A stretch of DNA of 64,000 bases from RH-AL1 sp964235705 (GCA_964235705.1 CAXSDP010000015.1:4552-68551); one strand, 5' to 3'. Counted from the stretch's first letter, positions 32,691 through 43,400 are shown. Notes: a model not told the origin generated them from the letters alone. Numbers and translations are program-made.

Positions 32691-33358
32691 CACATGCCTC
32701 TTTGACTTACGCACGTGATCATAACTATCCAAGTATGAAAATAACGCAATTCTTCCTACGCCGGCTCTCGTGACCGAGCCGAAATTTACCTTGCAACTTT
32801 CAGCGATATAAACCCAACGTCGACCGATGCGACCTTGCTGCTTTAGCGCAGCTCAGCGTCGCCCAAAAATGCGAATCGAGCTCGCCTCACCGCGAGGTTC
32901 CGAGTTGTGCGAATCGCCTCACTAAGTACTTGCTTCAAAGTTCCTAAAACATCGATAGAGGTGTTTTCGTTTGGGGGGGCTGGCAATGCGCAACCTTGCG
33001 AAATCGGCAGACCAACTTGTCGCGCGTTGTTGGCCTGATTTTGCTCTCTACCATTCCCTCGACTGTAATAAGAAATTAAGTGAATAGATAAAGCAAAGAA
33101 TGCATAAATAACAACATGAATGCGACCGTTCAATGAGGAAATCTGCGATCTCCCCTGTGCATCGATGGTTTACCATCGTATCCACGCGTGGAAAGTCAAA
33201 ACGACGCGTGAATGATGCTTGCCCCACTCTACAAATGCGATCGTCAACTAAAGGTTCTAAATAAGGTTTAAAACGGTGCGGCGGCGGCGACCTTGGTTGA
33301 TGTCGCCGATCAGTGGACTCGATCGTTCGCGCCGCCACCCCACCGTAGGACTGGCGAC
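32691..33358. other. AT-richer gene-free region
   Basis: About 670 bp of clearly lower GC content than the rest of the window, with AT-rich patches such as AATAAGAAATTAAGTGAATAG near 33070. No reading frame has convincing protein character; the longest (about 96 aa, minus, 32843-33133) lacks motifs. It follows the 3' end of asd and looks like horizontally acquired or decayed DNA. Confidence 0.45.
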
Positions 33359-34393
33359 CTACGCCGCTTCCCGCTTCGATGCGATCAGCTTGCGGTTGAG
33401 CAAGGTTTCCGCGATCTGCACCGCGTTCAACGCCGCGCCCTTGCGCAGGTTGTCGGCCACGCACCACAGCACGAGGCCGTTGTCGACTGTCGGGTCCTCG
33501 CGGATGCGGGACACGTAGGTCGCGTCCTCGCCGGCCGCCTCGTGGGGGGTGATGTAGCCGCCGGACTCGCGCTTGTCGATCACCAGGCAGCCCGGCGCTT
33601 CCCGCAAGATGTCGCGCGCCTCGTCGGCGGAGATGGGCTCGGCGAACTCGATCGAGACCGCCTCCGAGTGGCCGATGAACACCGGCACGCGGACGCAGGT
33701 CGCCACCACCTTGATCTTGGGATCGAGGATCTTCTTGGTCTCGACCACCATCTTCCATTCCTCCTTGGTGAACCCGTCCTCCATGAAGACGTCGATCTCG
33801 GGGATGACGTTGAAGGCGATCCGCTTGGGGAACTTGCCGGTGCTTACGGGATCGGAAACGAAGACGGCGCGCGTCTGGGCGAACAACTCGTCCATCGCCT
33901 CCTTGCCGGCGCCCGACACCGATTGGTAGGTCGAGACGACGACGCGGGTGATCCTGGCCCTATCGTGCAGCGGCTTCAGCGCCACGACGAGCTGGGCCGT
34001 GGAACAATTGGGGTTGGCGATGATGCGCTTCTTGGCGAAGCCGTCGAGCGCGCGTGCGTTCACCTCCGGCACGACGAGCGGCACGTCCGGGTCCATCCGC
34101 CAGTGCGAGGAATTATCGATCACCACGGCGCCGGCGGCGGCGATGCGCGGCGACCAGTCCTTGGAGATCGCGCCGCCGGCCGACATCAGGCAGATGTCCG
34201 TGCCGGCGAAGTCATAGGTGTCGAGCACCTTGCACTTCAGCGTCTTGTCGCCGAACGACACCTCCGTGTTGATGGAGCGGGGCGAGGCCAGCGCGACGAC
34301 CTCGTCGGCCGGGAAGCGGCGCTCGGCCAGGATGTCGAGCATCTCGCGTCCGACGTTCCCGGTGGCGCCGACGATGACGACCTTCAAACCCAT
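33359..34393 (-). CDS. asd: Aspartate-semialdehyde dehydrogenase
   Basis: A 344-aa NADP-dependent enzyme reducing aspartyl phosphate to the semialdehyde, the branch point to lysine/diaminopimelate, threonine and methionine. Nucleotide motif VGATGNVGREML, catalytic Cys 130 in NPNCSTAQL, substrate Gln in TYQSVSGAGKEAMDEL and the catalytic His in VFIGHSEAVS are all present. ATG 34393 is the natural start at the Rossmann strand. It is a single-gene unit. Its essential, housekeeping nature contrasts with the decayed DNA on its right-hand strand side. Confidence 0.96.
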   Translation of the reverse strand: MGLKVVIVGATGNVGREMLDILAERRFPADEVVALASPRSINTEVSFGDKTLKCKVLDTYDFAGTDICLMSAGGAISKDWSPRIAAAGAVVIDNSSHWRMDPDVPLVVPEVNARALDGFAKKRIIANPNCSTAQLVVALKPLHDRARITRVVVSTYQSVSGAGKEAMDELFAQTRAVFVSDPVSTGKFPKRIAFNVIPEIDVFMEDGFTKEEWKMVVETKKILDPKIKVVATCVRVPVFIGHSEAVSIEFAEPISADEARDILREAPGCLVIDKRESGGYITPHEAAGEDATYVSRIREDPTVDNGLVLWCVADNLRKGAALNAVQIAETLLNRKLIASKREAA

Positions 34394-34632
34394 GCGAGCG
34401 AGACCATGTGAAGCACATCCCTGTGAGCTGACGCGTGTGACGAGGGGCCGACCGGCACCGCGCCATCCGCGAGGCGGCGCGGACACCTTGGTATAAGGCA
34501 TCGTTGACGCTGAGGCGATGCCCTAGCGCGCCGTTAAGGATCGACTCAAGCCTCCATGCGCCTGTGCCGGTGGGGCGGGGCAGCGGCGCATCGACGGGAA
34601 CGCGACCGACCGCCTGGGACGGACAGCGTGGC

Positions 34633-35487
34633 ATGGGCGACATCGCATCGAAACCTTCGGGGGAGGCGTCGCCCGCGCGACACTCCGGCATCCAGGCGGG
34701 CATCCGCGCGCTCGTCGTCGGCGCGGCGCTCCTTTGCGGCGGCGCGGCGGTGGCCACGATGGCGCGCGAACCCGCTCGCGCGGTCCGGCCGCGGCCGATC
34801 GTTGAGGGTTGGATCGCGATCGCCAAACCGGTGCGGATCTACAGCTTCGAGGCTCCGGCTTTCCGTGGCTCGCCCGCCACCTACACGGCGCGGCGCCACA
34901 CCCCCGATGGCGGACGCGAGGACACGCTCGCGTTCGGTACGTTCGGGGGGACCGCGCCGATGCTGCGGATCAGCGTGTTCCGGCGCGCCCGGGAGGCGGC
35001 GGACACCGCGCCCTTGGCGAGCGTCCTCGCCAGCACCGCCGCCGCTGCCGGCTTGACCAGCGTCGAGGAAGGTCCGTTCCGTCCGCTCCAACGCGACGCG
35101 GCTAAGGGTCCGGCCAATGATGCGGGTGAGGGGATCGCGACGCGCTTCGGTCGCGTCGAGGTGTCCGACCTCGTGCTGTCGGGCGGCGGCAAGCTCGCGT
35201 CCTGTGACGGGTTCCGGCTCGCGGTCGATCAGCCCGCCCTCACGGTGACGGGCCTGGTTTGCGCCGCCAACGGCAGGCCGATGCCGCGCAAGGCTCTGGG
35301 ATGCTTGATCGAGCGACTCGACCTCGCCTCGGCGCGGGATGACCGAACCCTCATCGACTTCTTCGCGGCGAGCGAGTTGCGTCGCGATAGCGGTTGCGTC
35401 GGCATGGGGCTCGGACCCAACGCGGTGCACGCGGCCTGGCTCGATGACATATCCGACACGCCCGACGAGAGTTCGCGGCGACGGTAA
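34633..35487 (+). CDS. Membrane-anchored/exported protein, unknown function
   Basis: A 284-aa protein with an N-terminal hydrophobic helix at about residues 24-43 (IRALVVGAALLCGGAAVATM) acting as signal anchor or signal peptide. The rest is soluble, with paired Cys (SCDGF...GLVCAA, LGCLIE, DSGCVGMG) that could form disulfides outside the cytoplasm. A strand-rich segment VRIYSFEAPAFRG follows the helix. No domain recognised. ATG 34633 is used since earlier in-frame residues are not protein-like. It is divergent from asd and 73 bp before a second exported protein. Confidence 0.65.
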   Translation: MGDIASKPSGEASPARHSGIQAGIRALVVGAALLCGGAAVATMAREPARAVRPRPIVEGWIAIAKPVRIYSFEAPAFRGSPATYTARRHTPDGGREDTLAFGTFGGTAPMLRISVFRRAREAADTAPLASVLASTAAAAGLTSVEEGPFRPLQRDAAKGPANDAGEGIATRFGRVEVSDLVLSGGGKLASCDGFRLAVDQPALTVTGLVCAANGRPMPRKALGCLIERLDLASARDDRTLIDFFAASELRRDSGCVGMGLGPNAVHAAWLDDISDTPDESSRRR

Positions 35488-35560
35488 GGTTCTTAAAGGA
35501 CCCGGACCTGAGGGTGAACTAAACGTCAGCGCAAGCGTTGTCGGTTCGCAGGGGGATAAA

Positions 35561-36031
35561 ATGCGCGCATTCGTCATAGGTGTCATGTTGACCGGTGTGG
35601 CCATTGGGGGCTTCTCGGTCGAAGCGTCCGCCAAGCCCAAGAAGCATGTCGTCAAGGCCCAGGCGGTCGGCGACCTCGACACGAGCGGCCTCAACGGCAT
35701 CCCCTTGACCGTCAGTCGGAGGAGCTGGCTCGATTCGGGCAACGTCGTCCGGTCCAGCTCGAACGGTGGCGGGCAGGCTTATCTCGCCGCCAGCACCGAG
35801 TTCAACCAGACCGAGGATCGCATCATCGATCCCGACAAGTTCGGGAACGACGTGATCAATGGACAGCCATACATTCCCGGTCGATCGGTCGCCGTGGCCG
35901 AGTTCGACACGGGGCGGAACGGCACACCCCACCTCGACGGTGTCCTTGGCGAGCAGAACTACTACTTCAACCCGGCGCCGCCGCAGGTCCCAAGCCTTCC
36001 CGCGGCCATCCCGTTCTTCCCGGACCGCTGA
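35561..36031 (+). CDS. Small secreted protein, unknown function
   Basis: A 156-aa protein with a Sec signal peptide (MRAFVIGVMLTGVAIGGFSVEASA, cleavage before KPKK). The mature part is polar, Asn/Asp/Gly-rich (LDSGNVVRSSSNGGGQAYL, DRIIDPDKFGNDVING) and ends with a Pro-rich tail. GGGGGAT lies just before ATG 35561. Followed by a glycosyltransferase after 42 bp, so it may belong to the surface-polysaccharide group. No family recognised. Confidence 0.65.
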   Translation: MRAFVIGVMLTGVAIGGFSVEASAKPKKHVVKAQAVGDLDTSGLNGIPLTVSRRSWLDSGNVVRSSSNGGGQAYLAASTEFNQTEDRIIDPDKFGNDVINGQPYIPGRSVAVAEFDTGRNGTPHLDGVLGEQNYYFNPAPPQVPSLPAAIPFFPDR

Positions 36032-36073
36032 CGTTTCAATCCTAGGCGTGGTTTCAAGGAAGCGAGGGGCGAG

Positions 36074-37420
36074 TTGAAGCGCCCCCTCTGCTATGACGTC
36101 ACCCGTCTCTTGACGAGGGTCTTGAACGAGACGCCGAACGGGATCGATCGGATCGATTACGCGCTCGCGCAACATTTCCTCGCCGGCGACCCTCCTACGA
36201 CCTTCGGGTTGACGTCCACCGGCGTCGGGTCCCGCCTGCTCGCTGGTCAGGGCGCCGCCGAGGTGGTCAATGCCATCGGCTGCCACTGGCGAGAGGCCCA
36301 GGGCGACGAACCGGGGGCTGGTGGGATCGAGGACACCGACGTCGCGGATCCCGTCTACGAGCGTGTGGTCGGGTGGCTGACGGGTGATGCGTCGCGAGCG
36401 GGGTCGCCATCCAAGCCGAGGGGGTCTCGGCGTGGGACGGTGCGGCGGGGTATGGCCGCCAATTTGAAGCGGAGTGTCAAGCCGCTGGGGATCGCCAGAT
36501 GGGTCGGGCGGCACGGTTTGCCCGTCGCCCGAACGCCCGCGAGGGGGCTGCCCCGGGGCAGTGTTTACCTCAACGTGAGCCAGTTCCCGCTGTGGGTCGC
36601 TTCCTCGTTCGAGTGGCTCGAGGCGCGGCGCGACGTGAAGGCGGCCTTCTTCGTCCACGACCTGTTGCCGGTCCTCATGCCGGAGTACTTCCGTGCGGCC
36701 GAGCTCGATCGCCATAGGGCGCGCTTGCGGAACGTCGCCCGCTTCGCGAGTGCCGCCGTCGTCACCACCCCGACCGTCGCCCGCGACTTGGCGGAGCATA
36801 TGGGCGCCCTGGGTCGGAACGACCTCCCCGTGTTCGTTGCGCCGACGCCGGTCTCCCCGACGTTCCTGACGCCTCGGACGATCGAGCCGGCCCTCCGGGA
36901 CCACGCCTTCTTCATCCTCTGCTCCACGCTCGAACCCCGTAAGAACCACCTCATGATCCTCGCCGTCTGGCGGGCCCTGGTCGAGCGGCGCGGGGCGGAG
37001 GCACCCAAGCTCGTGCTGGTGGGGACACGGGGCTGGCACTACGACGCGATCATCGACCTGATCGAGCGTAGCCCACCCTTGCGCGACCATGTGCTCGAGG
37101 TCGGCGGCCTCTCGACGCCCGGGTTGAAGCGGTTGATCGACAACGCGCGCGCGGTGCTGATGCCGACCTTCGGCGAGGGCTATGGGTTGCCGGTCAGCGA
37201 GGCGCTCGCGGCCGGCGCCCCGGTTGTGGCGTCCGACATCCCGGTCTTCCGCGACCTCGCGGCGCCGGGACTGACCCTGTGCTCACCCCTCGACGGCGAA
37301 GCTTGGCTGGACGCGGTCACGACCCTCGCGCACCAACCGCGGGGGGACGGGGCGCGGCACGCGCCGGCGGGATGGTCGACCTACTTCCACGCCTTGGACG
37401 ACTTCCTCGAAGCCCTGTAG
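36074..37420 (+). CDS. Glycosyltransferase family 4 protein
   Basis: A 448-aa GT-B fold transferase. The C-terminal donor-binding half is clear: STLEPRKNHLMILAVWRAL, PKLVLVGTRGWHYD, LGGLS-like block VGGLSTPGLKRLIDNAR and the EX7E motif in PTFGEGYGLPVSEALAAGAPVVASDIPVFRD. The N-terminal half has KRPLCYDVTRLL and VHDLLP. Start TTG 36074 after AGCGAGGGGCGAG. It probably transfers a mannose-like sugar during assembly of a cell-surface polymer. It converges with the CDP-alcohol phosphatidyltransferase gene (12-bp gap). Confidence 0.88.
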   Translation: MKRPLCYDVTRLLTRVLNETPNGIDRIDYALAQHFLAGDPPTTFGLTSTGVGSRLLAGQGAAEVVNAIGCHWREAQGDEPGAGGIEDTDVADPVYERVVGWLTGDASRAGSPSKPRGSRRGTVRRGMAANLKRSVKPLGIARWVGRHGLPVARTPARGLPRGSVYLNVSQFPLWVASSFEWLEARRDVKAAFFVHDLLPVLMPEYFRAAELDRHRARLRNVARFASAAVVTTPTVARDLAEHMGALGRNDLPVFVAPTPVSPTFLTPRTIEPALRDHAFFILCSTLEPRKNHLMILAVWRALVERRGAEAPKLVLVGTRGWHYDAIIDLIERSPPLRDHVLEVGGLSTPGLKRLIDNARAVLMPTFGEGYGLPVSEALAAGAPVVASDIPVFRDLAAPGLTLCSPLDGEAWLDAVTTLAHQPRGDGARHAPAGWSTYFHALDDFLEAL

Positions 37421-37432
37421 CGACCCGGTCGG

Positions 37433-38349
37433 TCAGGGCAGGGGTGGCTTGGGCCCGAGCGAACGTGCGCCGCTGCGGCTCGGGTCACGCAACTCGCCGA
37501 TGCCGATCAGCATGCGGGTCACGAAGATGATCGTGAAGGTCGCGCCGGCGAACAGCAGCAGGGCGTCGTAGGCGCTGAAGAATTGGTTGCCGAGCGTGCC
37601 GCCGATATGTCCGGCGAAGAACATCCAAGCGTTGATGGCGATGAGGCAGAGCCGCAGTTCGGTGGGGCCGAAACCGAGGAAGGAGAGCTGGAAGACGCCC
37701 GACAGGTGATTGCTGATGAAGACGTAGATGCACAGCAGGTAGTAGCCGACGAGCGCGAACAGGGCGACGTCCATGCGCACGTGGAGCGTGAACCCGATGC
37801 CGGCCATGATCAGGAGGTTGTTGATGGCATCGATCGTGTGATCGAGGAAGTAGCCGTAGATGGGCCGTTCCGTCGAACGATAGCGCGCGAGGCTGCCGTC
37901 GAGCGAGTCGCCGAACCAGTTCAGCAGGAGCCCGAAGGAGGCGAGCCACAGCAGGCCTGGCATCGTGCGGCTCAGGACATAGCTGACGAACACCAGGCCC
38001 GCGCCCGTGACGCTGAGGGCCGTCAAACGATCGGACGTGATCCAGGCGGGAAGGCGGGCGCAGAGCCAGTTGAGCAGCTGTCGCTCGCGACGCGCGACGA
38101 CGTTGGTCTGGATGCGCAGGACGCGAAACGGCTTGTCTTGCGCCACCCTGTCTTGCGCCNNNNNNNNNNNNNNNNNNNNNNNNNNNNNNNNNNNNNNNNN
38201 NNNNNNNNNNNNNNNNNNNNNNNNNNNNNNNNNNNNNNNNNNNNNNNNNNNNNNNNNNNGGTCTGGATGCGCAGGACGCGAAACGGCTTGTCTTGCGCCA
38301 CCCTGTCTTGCGCCACCCTGTCTTGCGCCACCCTGTCTTGCGCCGCCAT
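37433..38349 (-). CDS. CDP-alcohol phosphatidyltransferase family membrane protein (interrupted by scaffold gap)
   Basis: An inner-membrane enzyme moving a phospho-alcohol group from a CDP-alcohol. The catalytic motif DG..AR.........G...D...D is seen as DGSLARYRSTERPIYGYFLDHTID, with several hydrophobic helices after it. The N-terminus from ATG 38349 reads MAAQDRVAQDRVAQDRVAQD, three to four in-frame 15-bp repeats, then KPFRVLRIQT. The 100-N gap splits the frame, but the 55 bases on each side of it are identical, so the gene is probably intact and the gap artificial. An earlier ATG ten codons upstream is possible. Its product could supply a lipid for the neighbouring polysaccharide/PKS cluster. 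Confidence 0.8.
38105..38314. repeat. Identical 55-bp flanks on both sides of a 100-N gap
   Basis: 38105-38159 (the last 55 bases before the gap) and 38260-38314 (the first 55 after it) are identical. This is what joined contigs with an unresolved overlap look like. Both copies end in the 15-bp CGCCACCCTGTCTTG repeat units. Confidence 0.95.
38288..38346 (-). repeat. Tandem 15-bp in-frame repeats (QDRVA)
   Basis: About four units of TTGCGCCACCCTGTC read on the plus strand, coding AQDRV repeats at the N-terminus of the phosphatidyltransferase. The copy number is uncertain because the assembly broke here. Confidence 0.85.
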
Positions 38350-38817
38350 GGTCGAAGCCGTCCGCTCTGTCCCGCTCATCCACGTTCCCTTCGCTCGATC
38401 CCGTCCCTCCGCATCCACCCGAAACCGGCCAGCGACCGAGGGTGATGTCGTCGAGCGGGTCCCCCGCTCGCCGTGACGATCATGGTGCGGCGCACGCAAA
38501 AACCGTCCGCGCCGTACGGTGGCAATTCGCACGCAACTATAACTTTTCAGAGGCCGTTGATCGTGATGACACGCCGGGATCGGGGAAAACGGTTGCGTTA
38601 TCGGGCGCGAACCGCGATAGGATGCAATGTTTGCTGCTGGCATTGCACAAGAAATCGTCTTGGGCCCTTCGCGAGGATGGTGCGAATGCGCGGTTTTCCT
38701 AGGCGTTATGGTGGGGATCTTGCCATAGTCGAGCACTCCATCGATCCATCAAATGGATGGTGCGATGCAAGATAAGTCCCGGACGGTTCTGGGTCGGCCG
38801 TCGACGTCGCGGGGTGA
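38350..38817. other. Intergenic region upstream of the oxoamine synthase
   Basis: No gene supported. It contains an AT-richer part (38520-38620) and the inverted repeat ATCCAT-CAA-ATGGAT at 38744-38758, about 60 bp before the GTG start of the next gene, a possible operator. Confidence 0.4.
38744..38758. promoter_or_regulatory. Inverted repeat ATCCAT-CAA-ATGGAT, possible operator
   Basis: A perfect 6-bp inverted repeat with a 3-bp spacer, 59 bp upstream of GTG 38818. Position and symmetry suit a dimeric regulator controlling the oxoamine synthase/PKS genes. No experimental support. Confidence 0.35.
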
Positions 38818-40212
38818 GTGCGTGTCTCAACGAAACAGTTTTGGAACCAGCGCCGCATGAAGCGAACCACCGTCAGTCTCGAGCAGAATAGTCGCGGCAC
38901 GCTCCAGGACATCGTGGCGAGGCGCATGGATGCGGAACGCAAGGTGGTTCGCCAGGCGTCGGACCGGGAGTTCGCGCCCTTCGCCCAGACGACCGATTTT
39001 TCCACCCTTCCGGGCATGCAGGAGCTCAGGCTGCAGCGCTCGGCCGCCGACGTCATCGGGCTGTCCAACCCGTTCTTCCGCGTCCATGAGGTTCGGGCTG
39101 GCGCCACGACGCGGATCGCCGGCAAGTCGTACGTGAACTTCTCGTCCTATGATTACCTCGGCTTGAACGGGCACCCGGACGTCCAGGCCGCCGCCTCGGG
39201 CGCGATCGCCGACTTCGGGACATCGTGCTCGGCGAGCCGCCTCGTCGCCGGCGAGCGGCCGCTGCACCGCGACCTCGAGCGCGCCCTGGCCGACCATTAC
39301 GGGCAGGAGGATTGCGTGGTCTTCGTCAGCGGCCACGCGACGAACGTCACCGCGATCGGCTCCCTCCTCGGGCCGAAGGACGTCGTCGTCCACGACAGTC
39401 TCGCGCACAACAGCATCGTTCTCGGCGCCACCTTGTCCGGTGCCGCGCGCCGGTCCTTTCCCCACAACGACACGGTCGCGCTCGACCGCATCCTGAACTC
39501 CTGTCGCGCCCAGTACGAGCGTGTGCTGATCGTGGCGGAAGGCTTGTACAGCATGGACGGCGATTGCGCCGACTTGTCGGCCTTCGTCGACATCAAGCGT
39601 CGTCACGGCGCCTGGTTGATGATCGACGACGCGCACGGTCTCGGGGTGCTCGGCGAGACGGGCAAGGGCATCTTCGAATTGTGCGGGGTCGAGCCGCGTG
39701 ACGTCGACATCTGGATGGGGACGATGTCGAAGACGCTGTCGAGCTGCGGCGGTTACATCGCGGGCTGCCGAACGCTCGTCGAATATCTCAAATGCATGTC
39801 CGGGGGCTTCATCTACAGCGTGGGTATGCCCCCGCCCATGGCCGCCGCCGCCCTCGCGGCCCTGCGGGCGATGGGCCGCGAGCCGCAACGCGTCGCCCAG
39901 TTACGACGCAACAGCGCGCTGTTCTGGACGCAAGCCAAGGCCCGCAGGTTGGACGTGGGATCGAGCGAGGGTCACGCGATCGTCCCCGTGGTCGTTCACT
40001 CCTCGCTCGCGGCGGTCACGCTGAGCCAGAAGCTGTTCGAGCGCGGCATCAACGTGCAGCCCATCATCCATCCCGCCGTACCGGAGCGGGCCGCCCGCCT
40101 GCGTTTCTTCCTGTCGTCGGAGCACACCCCCGAGCAGATCACGACGACCATCCAGGCCATCGCCGAATGCATGGATGCGCGCCAAGCCTCGGGCTACACG
40201 CTGACGACCTGA
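38818..40212 (+). CDS. rkpG-like: Alpha-oxoamine synthase family PLP enzyme (RkpG/BioF/serine palmitoyltransferase-like)
   Basis: A 464-aa pyridoxal-phosphate enzyme that joins an acyl thioester to an amino acid with loss of CO2. Family motifs: NFSSYDYLGLNGHP, GTSCSASRLVAGE, VFVSGHATNVTAIG, LIVAEGLYSMDGD, IDDAHGLGVLGETG and the PLP Lys (about 305) in GTMSKTLSSCGGY. The extended N-terminus of about 85 residues and the adjacent large synthase point to the RkpG/WcbT group of capsule loci rather than biotin BioF. The start is GTG 38818 just after GGGGTGA; ATG 38857 is an alternative. It probably offloads or modifies the acyl chain made by the downstream synthase. Confidence 0.82.
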   Translation: MRVSTKQFWNQRRMKRTTVSLEQNSRGTLQDIVARRMDAERKVVRQASDREFAPFAQTTDFSTLPGMQELRLQRSAADVIGLSNPFFRVHEVRAGATTRIAGKSYVNFSSYDYLGLNGHPDVQAAASGAIADFGTSCSASRLVAGERPLHRDLERALADHYGQEDCVVFVSGHATNVTAIGSLLGPKDVVVHDSLAHNSIVLGATLSGAARRSFPHNDTVALDRILNSCRAQYERVLIVAEGLYSMDGDCADLSAFVDIKRRHGAWLMIDDAHGLGVLGETGKGIFELCGVEPRDVDIWMGTMSKTLSSCGGYIAGCRTLVEYLKCMSGGFIYSVGMPPPMAAAALAALRAMGREPQRVAQLRRNSALFWTQAKARRLDVGSSEGHAIVPVVVHSSLAAVTLSQKLFERGINVQPIIHPAVPERAARLRFFLSSEHTPEQITTTIQAIAECMDARQASGYTLTT

Positions 40213-40448
40213 CGGCGACCTTTGACGCGTCATCGGAAGAGGGGCCGCGAGACGGCCGCCCTCGCGGGAACGTGACGCGCCCTGCCGCGGCATCATGCCG
40301 TCAGGCGCGCCGTGGCGCCGGTCCCGATGTCCCTATCTTGACAGGGTCGAGAGCGTCGGAACAACATAAGATACGCTTTGGCCGAACTGCGGTACCCGGT
40401 CGAACTTCGGGTCGACGGTCGGACTTCCAGCTTGGATCAGGGTGATCG

Positions 40449-43400
40449 ATGCGTCTCAAGCCTTCTGCTGCATCCCTTTCGACGGCGGTGGAAAAGTCGA
40501 CCTCGCCCATCCGTTCCCACGACTCGCGCGATCACGACCGAGGCGACATCGCCATCGTGGGGCGGTCGTGCCGGCTCCCCGGCGCGCCTTCGGTGGCCGA
40601 CTTGTGGACCATGCTGGTCGAAGGGCGATGCGCGATCACCCGCATCCCGGACGATCGGTGGTCGCTCGACCGCATGCTTCATCCCCGCGGGCCGGAACGG
40701 GGAAAGACCTACACCTGGTCGGCCGGGACGCTCGACGACATCTGGGGTTTCGACCCAGCAGCCTTCGGTTTGTCGCCGCGCGAGGCCGAGCAGATGGACC
40801 CGCAGCAGCGCGTCCTGCTCGAACTCGCCTGGGAGGCGCTGGAAGACGCCGGCATTCGACCCTCCGCCATGGCCGGCACCGACACCGGCGTGTTCATCGG
40901 CGCCTCAGCGCTCGATCACGCGAACCTGCGCATCCTCGATATCGCCGCAGCCGACGCCTACATGATGACCGGCAACACGCTGTCCATCATCTCCAACCGC
41001 ATCTCCTACATCTTCGACCTGCACGGCCCGAGCTTCACCGTCGACACCGCCTGCTCCTCCGCGCTCGTGGCGCTCAACGAGGCGGTCGTCAGCCTGCGCA
41101 GCGGCCGGATCGACACGGCCATCGTCGGCGGCATCAACATCCTGGCGAGCCCGCACAGTTTCGTCGGCTTCTCCCAGGCATCCATGCTGTCGCGGCGCGG
41201 CCTGTGCCAAGCCTTCTCCGCCGGCGCCGACGGTTATGTCCGCGCGGAAGGCGGCGCCGTGCTCGTGCTGCGCACGCGCGAGGCGGCGGAGCGGGCCGGC
41301 GACCGGGTTTACGCCCATATCGTGGGGTCCGACGTCAACTCGGACGGTCGGACGAACGGCATCTCGCTGCCCTCGAAGGTTTTCCAGGCGCGCCTCCTGG
41401 AGAAGCTGTACATCGAGCGTGGCCTGGACCTCGACGCCATCGCCTTCGTCGAGGCGCACGGGACCGGCACGCCGGTCGGTGACCCGATCGAGGCGACCGC
41501 CATCGGCGAAACCCTGGCGCGAGGGCGCGCCGAACCGCTGCCGATCGGCTCCGTCAAGACCAACATCGGCCATATGGAGGCGGCCTCGGGCCTGGGCGGC
41601 GTGCTCAAGGCGATGCTGGCGCTGGAACACGACCTGCTGCCCGCCTCGCTCCACAGCGGCGAGCTCAATCCGCACATCGACTTCGCCGACCTGAACCTCG
41701 CGGTCGCGCGGGAAGCGCTGCCGCTCACTCGCCAAGCCGGCCTGCGGCGCCTCGCCGGCGTCAACTCGTTCGGTTTCGGCGGCACCAACGCCCACGTCGT
41801 GCTGGCGGACGCGCCGGTCGTCGCCGCCTCGCCGGTCGCGGTCGCGCCGTCCTACCTCGTCCTATCCGCCCACAGCCGGGCCGCGCTCGGCGCCCTCGTC
41901 GCCGACTATGCCGCGCGGCTCGATGCCGCCGACGAGGCGTCGGCGACGGCGATCGTGGCCGCCACCGGATCCCGCCGCGATCGGCTGCCGCACCGCCTCG
42001 TCCTCCCGACCGGGCCGCGCGCGGAGATGGTCGCCTCGCTCGACCGGCTCTGCGAGGAGGAGGGGGTCGTGGTCGGCGCGGCGCGCGGCACGGCGATCGA
42101 GCGCGACGCGCCGGTTTGCTTCGTGTTCTCCGGCAACGGCAGTCAGTTCGCCGGCATGGGCCTCGTCGCCTACGCGCGCAACCCCGTGTTCCGGGCGCGG
42201 ATCGACGCCATCTCCGAGGCCTTCGAGGCCTTGGCCGGCTGGTCCATCGTCGAGACGCTGCACGCCGACGACCTCGGCCAAAGGCTGGAGCTGACGCAGA
42301 TCTCGCAGCCCCTGCTGTTCGCGATCCAGTCCGCCGCCTGCCACGCGCTCGCGGCGCTGGGGCTGACGCCGTCCTTCGTCGTCGGCCACAGCGTCGGCGA
42401 GGTCGCCGCCGCGGAAGCCGCCGGCATCCTCGACGATGCCAACGCCCTCAAGACCATCTTCTCGCGCTCCCTCCACCAGGAGCTGACGCTCGGCCTCGGC
42501 GGCATGGCGGTCGTGATCGGCTCCCGTGAAACGACCGAGGCGATCCTCGAAACGCTGCCGGGCCTCGGGATCGCGGCCAGCAACTCGCCGAGGGCCTTCA
42601 CCGTTTCGGGGACCAAAGAGGACATCGCGAAGCTTCCCGATACCGCGCGTCGCCACAAGGCCCGTGTGCGCAAGCTCGACCTCCAGTATCCTTTCCACAG
42701 CGCGCTGATGGCGCCCGTCGAGCGTCCCCTGTTGCGCAGCCTCGCCGGGTTGAAACACGGCCCGGCGTCCCGCGCCACGTTCCTGTCCACCGTCACCGGC
42801 GCCGGTGTCGAGCACGACGAACTCGATGCCCATTACTGGTGGCGCAACGTCCGCGAGCCGGTCCTGTTCTCGGACGCGGTCACCGTCGCCGCCAAGGCGG
42901 GCGCGCGCGTCTTCGTCGAGATCGGCCCCAACCCGACGCTGCTCTCGCACATCAACGACACGATCGACGAGCGGACCGCGACGATCGCGACCCTCGGCAT
43001 CATGGAGAAGCGCGATAAGGGCGGCGATCCCCTCGCCGCCGCCGTCGCCCTCGCCATCGCGCGCGGCGCGGCGATCGATGAGGCCAAGGCGTTCGGCTCT
43101 GGCCCCGCCGCCGGCATGGGCGTGGCGCTGCCGACCTATCCTTGGCAACGCAAGACGTACCGCTTGCCGGACACGGTGGAATCCCCCGGCCTGATCCGCT
43201 CGGCCCATTGGCACCCGTTGATCGGCGCCCGTTACGGGGCCGACACGCTGGAGTGGCATTCGAGCCTCGACACCTCCATGCACCCCTGGCTGGCCGACCA
43301 TTGCGTCGACGGCCGCGCGATCCTGCCGGGTGCCGCTTTCGCCGAGATGGCGCTGGCGGTGGCCCGCGACTGGTTGGGCACGGAGCAGGCGACCATCGCC

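Noticed and set aside
32843..33133. 96-codon minus-strand frame after asd
   Set aside because: Hydrophobic start looks superficially like a signal peptide, but composition is random and there is no homology pattern or ribosome site.
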